DNA of 36,289 bases from Streptomyces lacrimifluminis (GCF_014646095.1 NZ_BMMU01000046.1:1-36289); one strand, 5' to 3'; shown: positions 7,228-15,345, counted from the stretch's first letter. Program-made: numbers and translations. The notes: a model not told the origin generated them from the letters alone.

Positions 7228-8202
7228 GTGACCACCCACACCGCTGACCTCGCCGCCTCGGTTCTCGCCCTGAAGGAACCCAGCCGCCTGGAGATCCGCC
7301 CCCGCTACGAGGGCTCCAACATCTGCACCTGGATCGGGTTCAAGCATGTCAACTACCTCGTCGAGGAAGCCGTCCTGAACCACCTCAGGCAGGCCGGGAT
7401 CGCCCCGGGCACCGTCTACGAGGTGTACGGCCTGTGCACGGACATCGTCGACCTCGACACCCGCATCCTGCACGCCTTCCACATCGACGACACCGCCGTC
7501 GCCGAGGTGAAGCCGCACCGCAGGGCGAAGGACGGCGAACTGGCCTTCGCCGTCACGCTGCACGTGCGGCGCGAGTCACTGCTCAAGGCCGTCACCTCCA
7601 CGGTGAAGGTGCAGCTCCGCCTCGACCCGCGCGGCGGCGCCACGGAACCCGTCCCGGCGGCGCTCGCCCCGTTCACGGTCGACCGGCTCGCGACGGCGCC
7701 CGGCTGGACGCCCGAACCCGTCGAGGTGGACCTCGCCGCCGACGACCTGGTCAAGGAACTGACGGCCGGGCGCAACGCGTACGCCTGGAGGTTCCGGATC
7801 CCGTACTGGTACTGCCACTTCACCGAGCGTCAGCAGATGTCCGGCTATCTGCGCCTGATGGAGGAGGCCAAGGACCGTCTGGTCGCCGACCGCGGCGTGT
7901 CCATCAAGACGCTCCTGGACGAGCAGAACTGGATCCCGGTGGTGCCGCACTCGCGGATCACCGTCCTCGACGAGGCGCGCATGGAGGAGGACCTGTACGT
8001 GGTCCTCACCGTCGAGAGCGTCTTCAAGGGCTTTACGTACGACTCCCGCATGGACACCTACGTGGTGCGCGACGGCAAGCTCGTGCAGACCGCGACCGGC
8101 CGGATCACCCACGGCTACGCGGTCATCGAAAACCGCCGTGACTGGTCCCTCGTGCCCTTCGACGACCGCATGAACGCGGCCCTGGAGGGTCGGACGACAT
8201 GA
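7228..8202 (+). CDS. double-hotdog acyl-thioesterase-like protein
   Basis: This 324-residue protein contains two hotdog-like repeats. The first half (about 30-150) includes 'GFKHVNYLVEEAVL', echoing the His-Val-Asn-x-x-x-Tyr pattern of 4HBT-type thioesterases. The second half (about 185-315) includes 'MSGYLRLMEEAKDRL' followed by 'WIPVVPHSRITVLDEARME', also 4HBT-like. Such proteins hydrolyse or bind acyl-CoA or acyl-ACP. Placed between the two ketosynthase groups, it may release the finished acyl chain for the AMP ligase at 15381, or hold or isomerise an intermediate. The start is GTG 7228 with GGAG upstream, and the gene ends in an ATGA overlap with the next KS gene. Fold is fairly sure; reaction is not. 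Confidence 0.7.
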   Translation: MTTHTADLAASVLALKEPSRLEIRPRYEGSNICTWIGFKHVNYLVEEAVLNHLRQAGIAPGTVYEVYGLCTDIVDLDTRILHAFHIDDTAVAEVKPHRRAKDGELAFAVTLHVRRESLLKAVTSTVKVQLRLDPRGGATEPVPAALAPFTVDRLATAPGWTPEPVEVDLAADDLVKELTAGRNAYAWRFRIPYWYCHFTERQQMSGYLRLMEEAKDRLVADRGVSIKTLLDEQNWIPVVPHSRITVLDEARMEEDLYVVLTVESVFKGFTYDSRMDTYVVRDGKLVQTATGRITHGYAVIENRRDWSLVPFDDRMNAALEGRTT

Positions 8203-9410
8203 ACCGCGAGGTCGAGGCAGTGGTCACCGGGGTCGGCGCCGTCACCTGCCACGGTGGCGGCGCGGACACGCTGTGGCGGGCCATGACGGCGGCCGGTAGC
8301 CGCCTGCCCGACCGGCCGGCGGACCCGCTCGCCCGGATGGACCTGCCGCTGATCAGCCTGGTGCCCGACCCCGACCTGACGGCCGAGCGCGCGACGCGGT
8401 TTGCCTCGCTCGCCGCCGCCGAGGCACTGGCCGACGCCAGGCTTGACGCCACGTCCCTGGCTGCCGCCCGCACGGCCGTGGTCATCGGCAGCTGCATGGG
8501 CGAGCCGGGGTCCAACGAGCGAGGCCGGGGAGGCGAGAGCTGGTTGCCGCCGTTCCGCCTCGCGGCGGCGCTCGCCGGAGAATTGGGGTTGTTCGCCACC
8601 GTCCACGATGTCGCCAACGCCTGTGCGGCGGGCGCTTACGCGCTGGGCATCGCCGCGGACCTGGTGCGTGCGGGCGAGGCGGAGGTCGTGATCGCCGGTG
8701 GCTCCGACGCGTACTCGCGGGTCGCGCTCGGCTGCTTCAACCGGCTCGGCGCCGTCGACCCGGAGCGCTGTCGTCCCTTCGAGAAGGACCGCGGTGGCAC
8801 GGTCTTCGCCGAGGGTGCGGGCGTACTCGTCGTGGAGTCGGCCGCCCATGCCCGGGCGCGGGGGGCGCTGTCCCCCGACGAGAACGCACCGGAGGTCCCT
8901 GGCCGCGTGCTGCGCCTGGCCGGTGTCGCGTGGAGCTGCGACGCGGACCATCCGACCGCCCCCAGGTCCGACGGCGAGCAGGTCGTACGGGCCATGCGCG
9001 AGGCCGTGGGCGGCGCGGCACACGAAGTCGGCTGCGTCGTCCCGCACGGCACCGGCACCCGGCTCAACGACGTCCTGGAGAGCCGTGCCCTGCACCGGGT
9101 CCTCGGCGAACGCGCCGCGCACGTGCCGCTGTACAGCCTCAAGGCACTGCTCGGCCACTCCGGCGGGGCGTCCGCCGCGCTCGCCGCGGTCGCGGCGGCG
9201 CTGATCCTGCGGCACGGCGTGGTCCCGCCGAACGTGCCGCTCAAGGAGCAGGACCCGGAGTGCGAGGTACTGCTACCGCAGGGCGCGGCGGTGCCGCTGC
9301 CCGCGACGGCCCGCCGGGTACTGGTCAACGCGTACGGGTTCGGCGGGAACAACGCCTCACTGGTGCTGGCCGGAGGGCCCGGACCGGACGACGGGGGTGA
9401 GCCGTGGTGA
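8199..9410 (+). CDS. beta-ketoacyl synthase 3 (complete active site)
   Basis: This third catalytically complete FabF-like ketosynthase has 403 residues: Cys142 in 'VANACAAGAYALG', His283 in 'VPHGTGTRLND' and His320 in 'KALLGHSGGAS'. It is more divergent at its N-terminus than KS1 and has short linker insertions (around 'PDENAPEVPG'). It is followed with a 4-base overlap by a Cys-less KS-like gene, the usual KS/CLF order. This makes it the best candidate for a classical KS-alpha/CLF heterodimer in the cluster. It may extend a different range of chain lengths than KS1 or KS2 (inference). Confidence 0.9.
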   Translation: MNREVEAVVTGVGAVTCHGGGADTLWRAMTAAGSRLPDRPADPLARMDLPLISLVPDPDLTAERATRFASLAAAEALADARLDATSLAAARTAVVIGSCMGEPGSNERGRGGESWLPPFRLAAALAGELGLFATVHDVANACAAGAYALGIAADLVRAGEAEVVIAGGSDAYSRVALGCFNRLGAVDPERCRPFEKDRGGTVFAEGAGVLVVESAAHARARGALSPDENAPEVPGRVLRLAGVAWSCDADHPTAPRSDGEQVVRAMREAVGGAAHEVGCVVPHGTGTRLNDVLESRALHRVLGERAAHVPLYSLKALLGHSGGASAALAAVAAALILRHGVVPPNVPLKEQDPECEVLLPQGAAVPLPATARRVLVNAYGFGGNNASLVLAGGPGPDDGGEPW

Positions 9411-10504
9411 GCACCCGGTGTCCGGGTCCGGCCGAACTGGCCGTCACCGGTGTGGGGGTCGTCTCCCCGTGGGGCGACGACCCGGAGACGGCCGTGGTCG
9501 GTGGGTCCGCTCCGTTCCCGGCCGGTGAGTGGTTCAACCACCGCACGCGGCTCGGCCCCCGCGGCTACAAGTACCTTCCGTCGGCCGCCCAGTACATCCT
9601 TGCCGCGGCCCGCGCCGCGCAGGTGGACAGGGGGTGCCCCGAGGCGCATCCGGCGGACCGGCGCGGCTTCCTGCTCGCCACCAACGCCGGGCTCGCCGGT
9701 CTGTTCGACAGCATGGACGCGACCATCGCAGCGGAGGGGGCGGCCGGCATTTCCCCGGCCTCGGCCCCGTACTTCGCGGTCAACGTCCTCGGCAACCGGC
9801 TGGCAGCCGAACTCTCCCTGAACGGCTTCGCCCTGACCTTCGCCACCGCCCGTACGGCCGCGGTGGACGCTCTGTCCACCGGCGCGCTCGCGCTGGCCTC
9901 GGGCCGGTGCGACACGCTGGTGCTGGCCGCGGTCGAGGAGCCCGTCCCGGACGGTCGCGGAGGCGGGGGCGAACAGGGCGCCGTGGCGCTCACGCTGGAG
10001 CCCGCCGTCGCGGCCCGGGCCCGGGGCACCGCAGTGCGCGCCACGCTGAGGACGCGTTCGCTCTTCGTACCGCCCGCGGCGCTGGACGGCGCACAGGGGC
10101 GGGCCCACGCCGACCGCGTCCTCGCCGCGGCGCTGACGCAGGTGCTCCCGTCGGCGAACCCTCCCTCGACCGTCCACGTGGACCTGGACTCCTCCCCGGT
10201 CTCCGCGGCGGTGGTGGCGGCGCTCGCAGGTATCCCCGTACGCCTGCCGGAGCCGCCCCGCGACGGCCCGTACCCGGACGGGCCGCCCGAGGACGACGAT
10301 CCTGCCAGGACCGGCCGGCTCCTCCCACCGCGCCGGATCGGCTGCCTGGGCCCCGCCCTGGCCGTCGCCCGGGCCGTCAACGCGGCCAAGGGCGGCGACC
10401 AACTCGTGGTCTGCGCGACCGGCGCCGGCCATGTCGCCCTGGTCCGAGTCAGCCCGTACCGCCTCACCACAACACAGGAGTCAGAGCATGCTGAAGCCGC
10501 TTGA
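9407..10504 (+). CDS. KS-like / chain-length-factor-like protein B (no active Cys)
   Basis: This degenerate KS-like protein (about 365 residues) reads 'ATARTAAVDAL' at the nucleophile segment, with Arg in place of Cys. Neither the HGTGT nor the GH motif is recognisable. GTG 9407 gives the usual GTGA overlap with the KS3 stop; GTG 9404 is an equally readable alternative one codon earlier. The C-terminal third is Pro/Asp-rich ('PPRDGPYPDGPPEDDD'). It is the natural partner of KS3 by position. The last 17 bases overlap the start of the enoyl reductase gene, whose Shine-Dalgarno AGGAG lies inside this gene. Confidence 0.75.
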   Translation: MSTRCPGPAELAVTGVGVVSPWGDDPETAVVGGSAPFPAGEWFNHRTRLGPRGYKYLPSAAQYILAAARAAQVDRGCPEAHPADRRGFLLATNAGLAGLFDSMDATIAAEGAAGISPASAPYFAVNVLGNRLAAELSLNGFALTFATARTAAVDALSTGALALASGRCDTLVLAAVEEPVPDGRGGGGEQGAVALTLEPAVAARARGTAVRATLRTRSLFVPPAALDGAQGRAHADRVLAAALTQVLPSANPPSTVHVDLDSSPVSAAVVAALAGIPVRLPEPPRDGPYPDGPPEDDDPARTGRLLPPRRIGCLGPALAVARAVNAAKGGDQLVVCATGAGHVALVRVSPYRLTTTQESEHAEAA

Positions 10505-11312
10505 GGGGAGCTGGTGCCTGGTTCTCGGGGCCTCCAGCGGTATCGGCCGGGCCGTCGCCCTCGGGCTCGCCAACGAGGGCGTCAATATCGCCGGCGTGCA
10601 CTTCGACACGGCGGCGCGCGCCGAGGAGGTCGAGCAGTTGGTCGTCGACCTGCGCGGGCGGGGCGTCGAGGCGCACCTCTTCAATGCCAACGCCGCCGCG
10701 CGCGCCACCCGCGAACGGCTCATCCCCGAGTTGGCGGAACTGACCGGTGGGACCCGTTCCGGTGGCGGCATCCGCATCCTGGTCCACTCGCTCGCCTTCG
10801 GCACCCTGGTGCCCTTCCTGCCGCGCGAGGGCTGGGAGAAGCAGCTCACCCCACGACAACTGGAGATGACTCTCGACGTCATGGCCCACAGCCTCGTGTA
10901 CTGGACGCAGGACCTGTGCGCCTACGGCCTGCTCCGCACGGGCTCGAAGGTGTACGCGCTGACCAGCGCCGGCACCTCGCAGCACCTGCCCAGCTACGGC
11001 CCGGTCTCCGCGGCCAAGAGTGCCCTGGAGTCCCATGTCCGGCAGCTGGCATGCGAGTTGGCGACCAGTGGTATCGCGGTGAACGCCCTGCGCGCGGGCA
11101 CCACCGACACCCCGGCCCTGCGCCGCATTCCAGAACACACCGGCTACATCGAGCGTGCCGCCGAGAACAACCCGCATGGCCGTCTGACACGCCCCGAGGA
11201 CGTCGCGGACGCCGTCGCGCTGCTCTCCCGGACCGAGTCCTCCTGGCTGACCGGCAACACCATCGGTGTCGACGGCGCGGAGCTGCACGCCGCCGCCGGT
11301 GCGTGGGGCTGA
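10488..11312 (+). CDS. FabL-like enoyl-ACP reductase (SDR family)
   Basis: This 274-residue Rossmann-fold SDR has the cofactor motif 'GASSGIGRAVALGL'. Its catalytic pair is Tyr170 and Lys177, spaced Y-x6-K ('YGPVSAAK') as in FabI/FabL enoyl reductases rather than Y-x3-K of ketoreductases. The C-terminal part, 'LRAGTTDTPALRRIP' then 'NPHGRLTRPEDVADAV', strongly recalls Bacillus FabL. It should reduce trans-2-enoyl-ACP to saturated acyl-ACP with NAD(P)H. Systems that make only polyenes usually lack such an enzyme, so at least part of the chain is probably saturated. ATG 10488 has AGGAG upstream. A carbonyl reductase role cannot be excluded. Confidence 0.78.
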   Translation: MLKPLEGSWCLVLGASSGIGRAVALGLANEGVNIAGVHFDTAARAEEVEQLVVDLRGRGVEAHLFNANAAARATRERLIPELAELTGGTRSGGGIRILVHSLAFGTLVPFLPREGWEKQLTPRQLEMTLDVMAHSLVYWTQDLCAYGLLRTGSKVYALTSAGTSQHLPSYGPVSAAKSALESHVRQLACELATSGIAVNALRAGTTDTPALRRIPEHTGYIERAAENNPHGRLTRPEDVADAVALLSRTESSWLTGNTIGVDGAELHAAAGAWG

Positions 11313-11372
11313 GCACGGCCGCTCGTCCTCCCGCACGCCTTCCCCGACTTCTACCTTCAGGAGGAGACAGCG

Positions 11373-12482
11373 ATGAGTGCCAGTCCTGCCACCGGGGCGG
11401 ACCCGGACACCCTGGTCGTATCCGGCTGGTCCGCGGCGTCCCCGTACGGGCTCGGTGCCGAGGCCTTCACCGAGGGCGTGCGGGGCGACCGCCCGGCGGT
11501 GCGTGCCCACGACGCCGCGTCGGATCTCGGCCCGTACGAACGGGCCGGCCGCATACCGGACTTCGACGTGCGGAGCGTGCTGGGCCGCAAGGGAACCCGG
11601 TCGATGGACCGGGCCACCGCGCTCGCCGTCGCCACTGCCGGGCTGCTCCTGGAGGAGGCTGGACCGGGACTCGCCCAGGACCACCCGGAAGCTGTGGGCA
11701 TGGTGCTCGGCACCGGGCACGGCAGCGTGCAGAGCATCATGGACTTCACCCGGGACTCCTTGACCGGTGAGAAACCCTTCCACGTCGACCCGGCACTGTT
11801 CCCGAACACGGTGATGAACCGGGCCGCCGGCCAGAGCGCCATCTGGCACCGGTTGCGCGGGCCCAACACCACGGTGGCGGGTGGTGCGGTGACCGGACTG
11901 CTTGCCCTCAGCTACGCGGCCCGGCTGCTGCGGCAGCGGCACTGCGAGGCCGTGTTGTGCGGCGCAGTCGAGGAGTTCTCGACCGAGCGCGCCTGGCTGG
12001 AGTACCGGGCTCGTACCGGTGGGCGGCAGCCCGCCGGGCCGCTCGGTGAGGGCTGCGCGCTCTTGCTGCTCGAACCGCTCAGCAGGGCCCGCGCCCACGG
12101 CCGCACCGCCCTCGCCGCGCTGGCCGGTACCCGGTTCATCGCCTTCAGCGACCCCGAGCGGGCCGGCGAGGCTGTCGCGCGGGCCGTTACCGAGGCCCTC
12201 AAGGAGGCCGACATACGCCCTGAGGAGGTCGGCCTGCTGGTGCCCTCCGACAGCGGCGGGCCGCTGGGCGCACGCGAGGACGCGGCGCTCGCGGGCATCT
12301 TCGGCGAGCACCGGCCGCCCAGGCTGCGGCTGCGCAGACTCACCGGCGACTGTGGCGCGGCCTCCGCGTCGTTCCAGCTCGCCGCAGCACTCACCGCCGA
12401 AGCGGACAAGCCGGTGCTCGTCACTTCCGTCGACCTGGACGGCCAGACCGGAGCCGCCGTCCTGCGTACCGGCACCCGGTGA
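11373..12482 (+). CDS. KS-like / chain-length-factor-like protein C (no active Cys)
   Basis: This 369-residue KS-like protein keeps the overall ketosynthase pattern ('MNRAAGQSAIWHRL', 'EGCALLLLEPLSRA') but not the catalytic residues. The nucleophile segment is 'VAGGAVTGLLAL', the HGTGT equivalent is 'PSDSGGPLGARED', and the second His motif is 'LTGDCGAASASF'. It should therefore be a chain-length-factor-type subunit. It has its own strong ribosome site, AGGAGGAGA, 60 bases after the enoyl reductase, and is not overlapped with any ketosynthase, so its partner is unclear. It is the third Cys-less KS homologue in the operon. Confidence 0.75.
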   Translation: MSASPATGADPDTLVVSGWSAASPYGLGAEAFTEGVRGDRPAVRAHDAASDLGPYERAGRIPDFDVRSVLGRKGTRSMDRATALAVATAGLLLEEAGPGLAQDHPEAVGMVLGTGHGSVQSIMDFTRDSLTGEKPFHVDPALFPNTVMNRAAGQSAIWHRLRGPNTTVAGGAVTGLLALSYAARLLRQRHCEAVLCGAVEEFSTERAWLEYRARTGGRQPAGPLGEGCALLLLEPLSRARAHGRTALAALAGTRFIAFSDPERAGEAVARAVTEALKEADIRPEEVGLLVPSDSGGPLGAREDAALAGIFGEHRPPRLRLRRLTGDCGAASASFQLAAALTAEADKPVLVTSVDLDGQTGAAVLRTGTR

Positions 12483-12532
12483 CACACCCCTCGTACTCGT
12501 ACACCCACCATCCGAAAGGACTCGTGCACACC

Positions 12533-12796
12533 ATGGCCGACACCACCACATCCGGGCTCGACAAGGAACAACTGCGCGACCTGGTGGCCGACGTCCTCGA
12601 CCTGGACGTGGCCGAGGTCACTGACGACGCTCACTTCGTGGACGACCTGGACGTCGACTCCCTGATGGCGCTGGAGATCACAGTGCGGCTGGAGAAGGAG
12701 TACGGGGTGCGGCTCGCCGAGACCGAGCTGGCCTCGATCACGTCCCTCCAGAGCACGTACGAACTGCTTGGGCACAAACTGCGGGAGACACGGTGA
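12533..12796 (+). CDS. acyl carrier protein 2 (type II synthase)
   Basis: This 87-residue ACP has its phosphopantetheine Ser43 in 'DLDVDSLMALEI'. ATG 12533 is used; GTG 12524, in frame, is too close to the AAAGGA site. It shares the acidic helix pattern of FabF-interacting ACPs. The stop overlaps the start of the first dehydratase gene. Having two ACPs in one operon (see 2453) suggests either separate starter and extension carriers or redundancy. Which ACP carries the chain cannot be told from sequence. Confidence 0.88.
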   Translation: MADTTTSGLDKEQLRDLVADVLDLDVAEVTDDAHFVDDLDVDSLMALEITVRLEKEYGVRLAETELASITSLQSTYELLGHKLRETR

Positions 12797-13209
12797 CCGC
12801 CGCCTCGCCGCTGCGCGATCTGGAACTGATCCGCACCGGTGCGGAGGGCGCGGCCACCGTCTTCGACGCCCCGGCGGACGATCCCGTCTTCGCCGGTCAC
12901 TATCCCGGATTTCCGGTGCTGCCCGGCGTGTTCCTCATCGAGGCCGCCGACCGCACGGTGCGCCAGTGGGCCAGGACCCATGTGCCCGCAACGGACGGCG
13001 ACGGCGTCGAACTCGTCGCCATGGAACGCTGCCGTTTCCACCGGCCCGTCTTCCCCGGCGACCGGGTCCTGTCCGACGTGTCCGTCATCGACAGCGCGGC
13101 CGGGCTGCTCTTCAAGGCGGTCGTCGCCACCAACCGCGGCAAGGTCGCCGACATCCGCCTGCGCTATCGCGTGCGGCACGTGCGGGACCAGGAAGAGAGC
13201 ACCCCGTGA
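12793..13209 (+). CDS. FabZ-like 3-hydroxyacyl-ACP dehydratase (active subunit)
   Basis: This 138-residue single hotdog protein has the FabZ core 'FAGHYPGFPVLPGVFLIEA': His36 and Glu50 match the catalytic His/Glu pair that dehydrates 3-hydroxyacyl-ACP. The GTG start overlaps the ACP2 stop (GTGA) and the end overlaps the next hotdog gene in the same way. It probably works as a heterodimer with that neighbour, which lacks the His. In FabZ-type dimers each active site uses residues from both subunits, so a one-active-site heterodimer is plausible. Confidence 0.85.
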   Translation: MTAASPLRDLELIRTGAEGAATVFDAPADDPVFAGHYPGFPVLPGVFLIEAADRTVRQWARTHVPATDGDGVELVAMERCRFHRPVFPGDRVLSDVSVIDSAAGLLFKAVVATNRGKVADIRLRYRVRHVRDQEESTP

Positions 13210-13709
13210 CCGGGTACGGCGTCGACCGGATCAAGAACACCATCCCGCACCGGGGGGAGATCCTCCTGGTCGACCGCGTCACGCGGGTGGTGCCGGGCGA
13301 GACCCTGACCGCGGTCAAGGCGGTCTCCGGCAACGAGCCCTGCTACGCAAGGCTTGGCCAGGACGCCGCCCCGGCCGACTACGCCTATCCCACTTCCCTC
13401 GCCATCGAGTCCTGGGCCCAGGCCGCGGTGCTGTTGTCGGTGTGGGAGACGCCCAACCCGGACGTGCTGGCCGGAAAGGTCGAGCTGGCGGGCTCCATCA
13501 ACGAAGTGACCGTCGGCGCGCGCGCCTACCCAGGTGACGTCCTGGAACACCGGGTGCGCCTGGTGAAGTCCGCCGGCGAGACGGCGATCCTCGCTGGCGA
13601 GTCGTACGCGGGAGGCCGCGAGGTACTGCGGATCGGCACGTTCGTGGTGGCGCTGCGCGATGTCGACGAGTTGCGCCCGACAGCCGAACGCGCCGTGCTG
13701 AACGTCTGA
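13206..13709 (+). CDS. FabZ/FabA-like hotdog protein without catalytic His
   Basis: This 167-residue hotdog protein opens with a FabZ-type start ('IKNTIPHRGEILLVDRV') and keeps 'IESWAQAAVLL', which holds the Glu-side motif. The GHFPG segment with the catalytic His is replaced by 'YAYPTSLA'. Alone it should be a poor dehydratase. Coupled by a GTGA overlap to the intact dehydratase, it is probably the second subunit of a heterodimer, as reported for dehydratase pairs of aryl polyene synthases. An isomerase or structural role is possible. Confidence 0.78.
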   Translation: MTGYGVDRIKNTIPHRGEILLVDRVTRVVPGETLTAVKAVSGNEPCYARLGQDAAPADYAYPTSLAIESWAQAAVLLSVWETPNPDVLAGKVELAGSINEVTVGARAYPGDVLEHRVRLVKSAGETAILAGESYAGGREVLRIGTFVVALRDVDELRPTAERAVLNV

Positions 13710-13722
13710 GGGAGAGGACACA

Positions 13723-14487
13723 ATGTCTGTACAGGACGCAGTGCCCGCACAGAGTGACATGGTCGCGCTGGTCACCGGAGGCTCACGCGGCATCGGCCGC
13801 GCGGTCGTCGAACGCCTTGCCAGGGACGGCTACGACATCGGCTTCTGCTATCGCTCCGACGAGCGGGCGGCGGCCCTCGTGGAGAAGCAGATACGGTCGC
13901 TGGGGCGCCGTGTGCTCTGCCGCCGCGTCGATGTGGCGGACCGCACCCAGGTGCGGGACTTCGTCGCTGCGGCCGAGCAGGAACTCGGCCCGCCGTCGGC
14001 CGCGGTCACCTCGGCCGGCATCACCCGCGACAGCCCGCTGGTCCTCATGCCGGACGAGGACTGGGACGCCGTCGTGCGCACCAACCTCGACGGCACCTAC
14101 AACCTGTGCCGTGCGGTGGCCTTCCCGATGGTCAGACGGGGTGGCGGCACCGTGGTCACCCTCTCTTCGGTGGCCGGGGTGGCCGGCAACGCGGGACAGA
14201 CCAACTACTCGGCATCGAAGGCCGGGATCATCGGTTTCACCCGCTCCTTCGCGAAGGAGGCCGGGCGGCACGGGATCCGCGCCAACGCGGTGGCGCCCGG
14301 ATTCATCGACACCGACATGACGTCGGAGATGCCGCCGAAGAAAGCCAAGGAGATGCTGGGCCGCATCCCGCTCAAGCGCTTCGGCAGTGCCGAGGACGTC
14401 GCCTCGCTCGTTTCCTTCCTGGTCTCGCCTGAGGCGTCGTACATCACGGGCCAGGTGTTCCAGGTGGACGGCGGCATCGCCCTGTGA
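13723..14487 (+). CDS. FabG-like 3-ketoacyl-ACP reductase
   Basis: This 254-residue classical SDR would reduce 3-ketoacyl-ACP to 3-hydroxyacyl-ACP with NADPH. The cofactor motif is 'VTGGSRGIGRAV'. The triad is Ser149 in 'LSSVAGVAG', Tyr162 and Lys166 in 'NYSASKAG'. The C-terminus ('SYITGQVFQVDGGIAL') is typical of FabG. ATG 13723 has GGGAGAGGA upstream. With the two dehydratase-type proteins and the FabL-like reductase it completes a full reductive cycle inside the cluster. It is coupled to the next gene by a GTGA overlap. Confidence 0.92.
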   Translation: MSVQDAVPAQSDMVALVTGGSRGIGRAVVERLARDGYDIGFCYRSDERAAALVEKQIRSLGRRVLCRRVDVADRTQVRDFVAAAEQELGPPSAAVTSAGITRDSPLVLMPDEDWDAVVRTNLDGTYNLCRAVAFPMVRRGGGTVVTLSSVAGVAGNAGQTNYSASKAGIIGFTRSFAKEAGRHGIRANAVAPGFIDTDMTSEMPPKKAKEMLGRIPLKRFGSAEDVASLVSFLVSPEASYITGQVFQVDGGIAL

Positions 14488-15245
14488 GTGCCACGGCCCG
14501 TACGAGCCGCCGCACCAGACGGCCCCCGCGCTTCTACTTCTCGCTGCGCAGCCCGTACTCCTGGCTCGCCTACCGGGACCTGCTCCAGCGGCATCCGCGC
14601 ACCGCAGTCGCCCTGGAGTGGGTGCCGTTCTTCGAGCCGGACGAGCTGAGCCGGAATCTGCTGGCCGAGGCGGGCGGCGCCTTCCCCTACACCCCGATGT
14701 CCCCGGAGAAGCACCGCTACGTCCTCCAGGACGTACGGCGCCTCGCCACCGAGCGGGGGCTGGCGTTCAGCTGGCCGGTGGACCGGAATCCCGTGTGGGA
14801 GGTGCCGCACTTCGGTTACCTCGCCGCGGCCCGGCACGGCAGGGGACCCGAGTACATCACGCTCGCCGCCCGGGCCCGCTGGGAACGGGGGCAGAACATC
14901 TGCGACCGGTCGGTGATCGCCGGGTTCGGCGCCGAACTGGGCCTGGATCCCGAGGAACTGGCCGCTGCCTCCGACGACCCGGGGATGCGCGCCGAGGGAG
15001 TGCGGATCCTGCTGGAGATACAGCGCGACGGTGTCTTCGGCGTCCCCTTCTTCGTCGATCACTACGACAAGTACTGGGGCGTCGACCGGCTGCCCGCCTT
15101 CGTCGCGGCAGTCACCGCGAAGAACCCGTCTCTCGCGGAGCCTCCGGACGACCCGGACGACCCGGACGCCGCGGACGACCCGGGGGGCCGGCTCGCCGAG
15201 CCCGAACGGTCCGTCGACGACGGGCACGCGGGCGGATGCGGCTGA
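14484..15245 (+). CDS. DsbA / 2-hydroxychromene-2-carboxylate isomerase-like protein
   Basis: This is a 253-residue thioredoxin-fold protein of the HCCA-isomerase/kappa-GST group. Evidence is the start 'RFYFSLRSPYSWLAYRDL' with the 'SP-Y-S' active-site Ser (about residues 23-26) and the cis-Pro loop 'GVFGVPFFVDHYDKYWG' near residue 190. It has no CxxC motif, so it is not a disulfide oxidase. Family members use glutathione-like thiols for cis-trans isomerisation; here it may isomerise double bonds in the acyl chain or perform a thiol-dependent step. The C-terminal 35 residues are acidic and low in complexity (DDPDDPD) and probably disordered. It is the last gene of this operon, followed by the second operator copy. 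Confidence 0.75.
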   Translation: MSATARTSRRTRRPPRFYFSLRSPYSWLAYRDLLQRHPRTAVALEWVPFFEPDELSRNLLAEAGGAFPYTPMSPEKHRYVLQDVRRLATERGLAFSWPVDRNPVWEVPHFGYLAAARHGRGPEYITLAARARWERGQNICDRSVIAGFGAELGLDPEELAAASDDPGMRAEGVRILLEIQRDGVFGVPFFVDHYDKYWGVDRLPAFVAAVTAKNPSLAEPPDDPDDPDAADDPGGRLAEPERSVDDGHAGGCG

Positions 15246-15273
15246 GCCACCCCGGCCCATCTGCCGTCATCGA

Positions 15274-15306
15274 GCCGTAGGACCGCATATAGGAGCCGCA
15301 TAGCGG
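15274..15306. promoter_or_regulatory. candidate operator, copy 2 (lipid-activation operon)
   Basis: Three related units lie in a row: GCCGTAG (15274-15280), GCATATAG (15285-15292) and GCATAG (15298-15303). The last two share an 11-bp spacing. CCGCATAGCGG (15296-15306) is palindromic around ATA. This is the second of three such elements in the window, 75 bases upstream of the FAAL gene. Confidence 0.6.
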
Positions 15307-15345
15307 ACGCCGATTGGCTGGCGCTCCTACCGCTGCTGTGCGAAC

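Noticed and set aside
15146..15175. Short tandem repeat (GACGACCCG-type) at the end of the isomerase-like gene
   Set aside because: It encodes a plain Asp/Pro-rich tail. This kind of low-complexity end is common in high-GC genes and shows no sign of a regulatory or mobile role.
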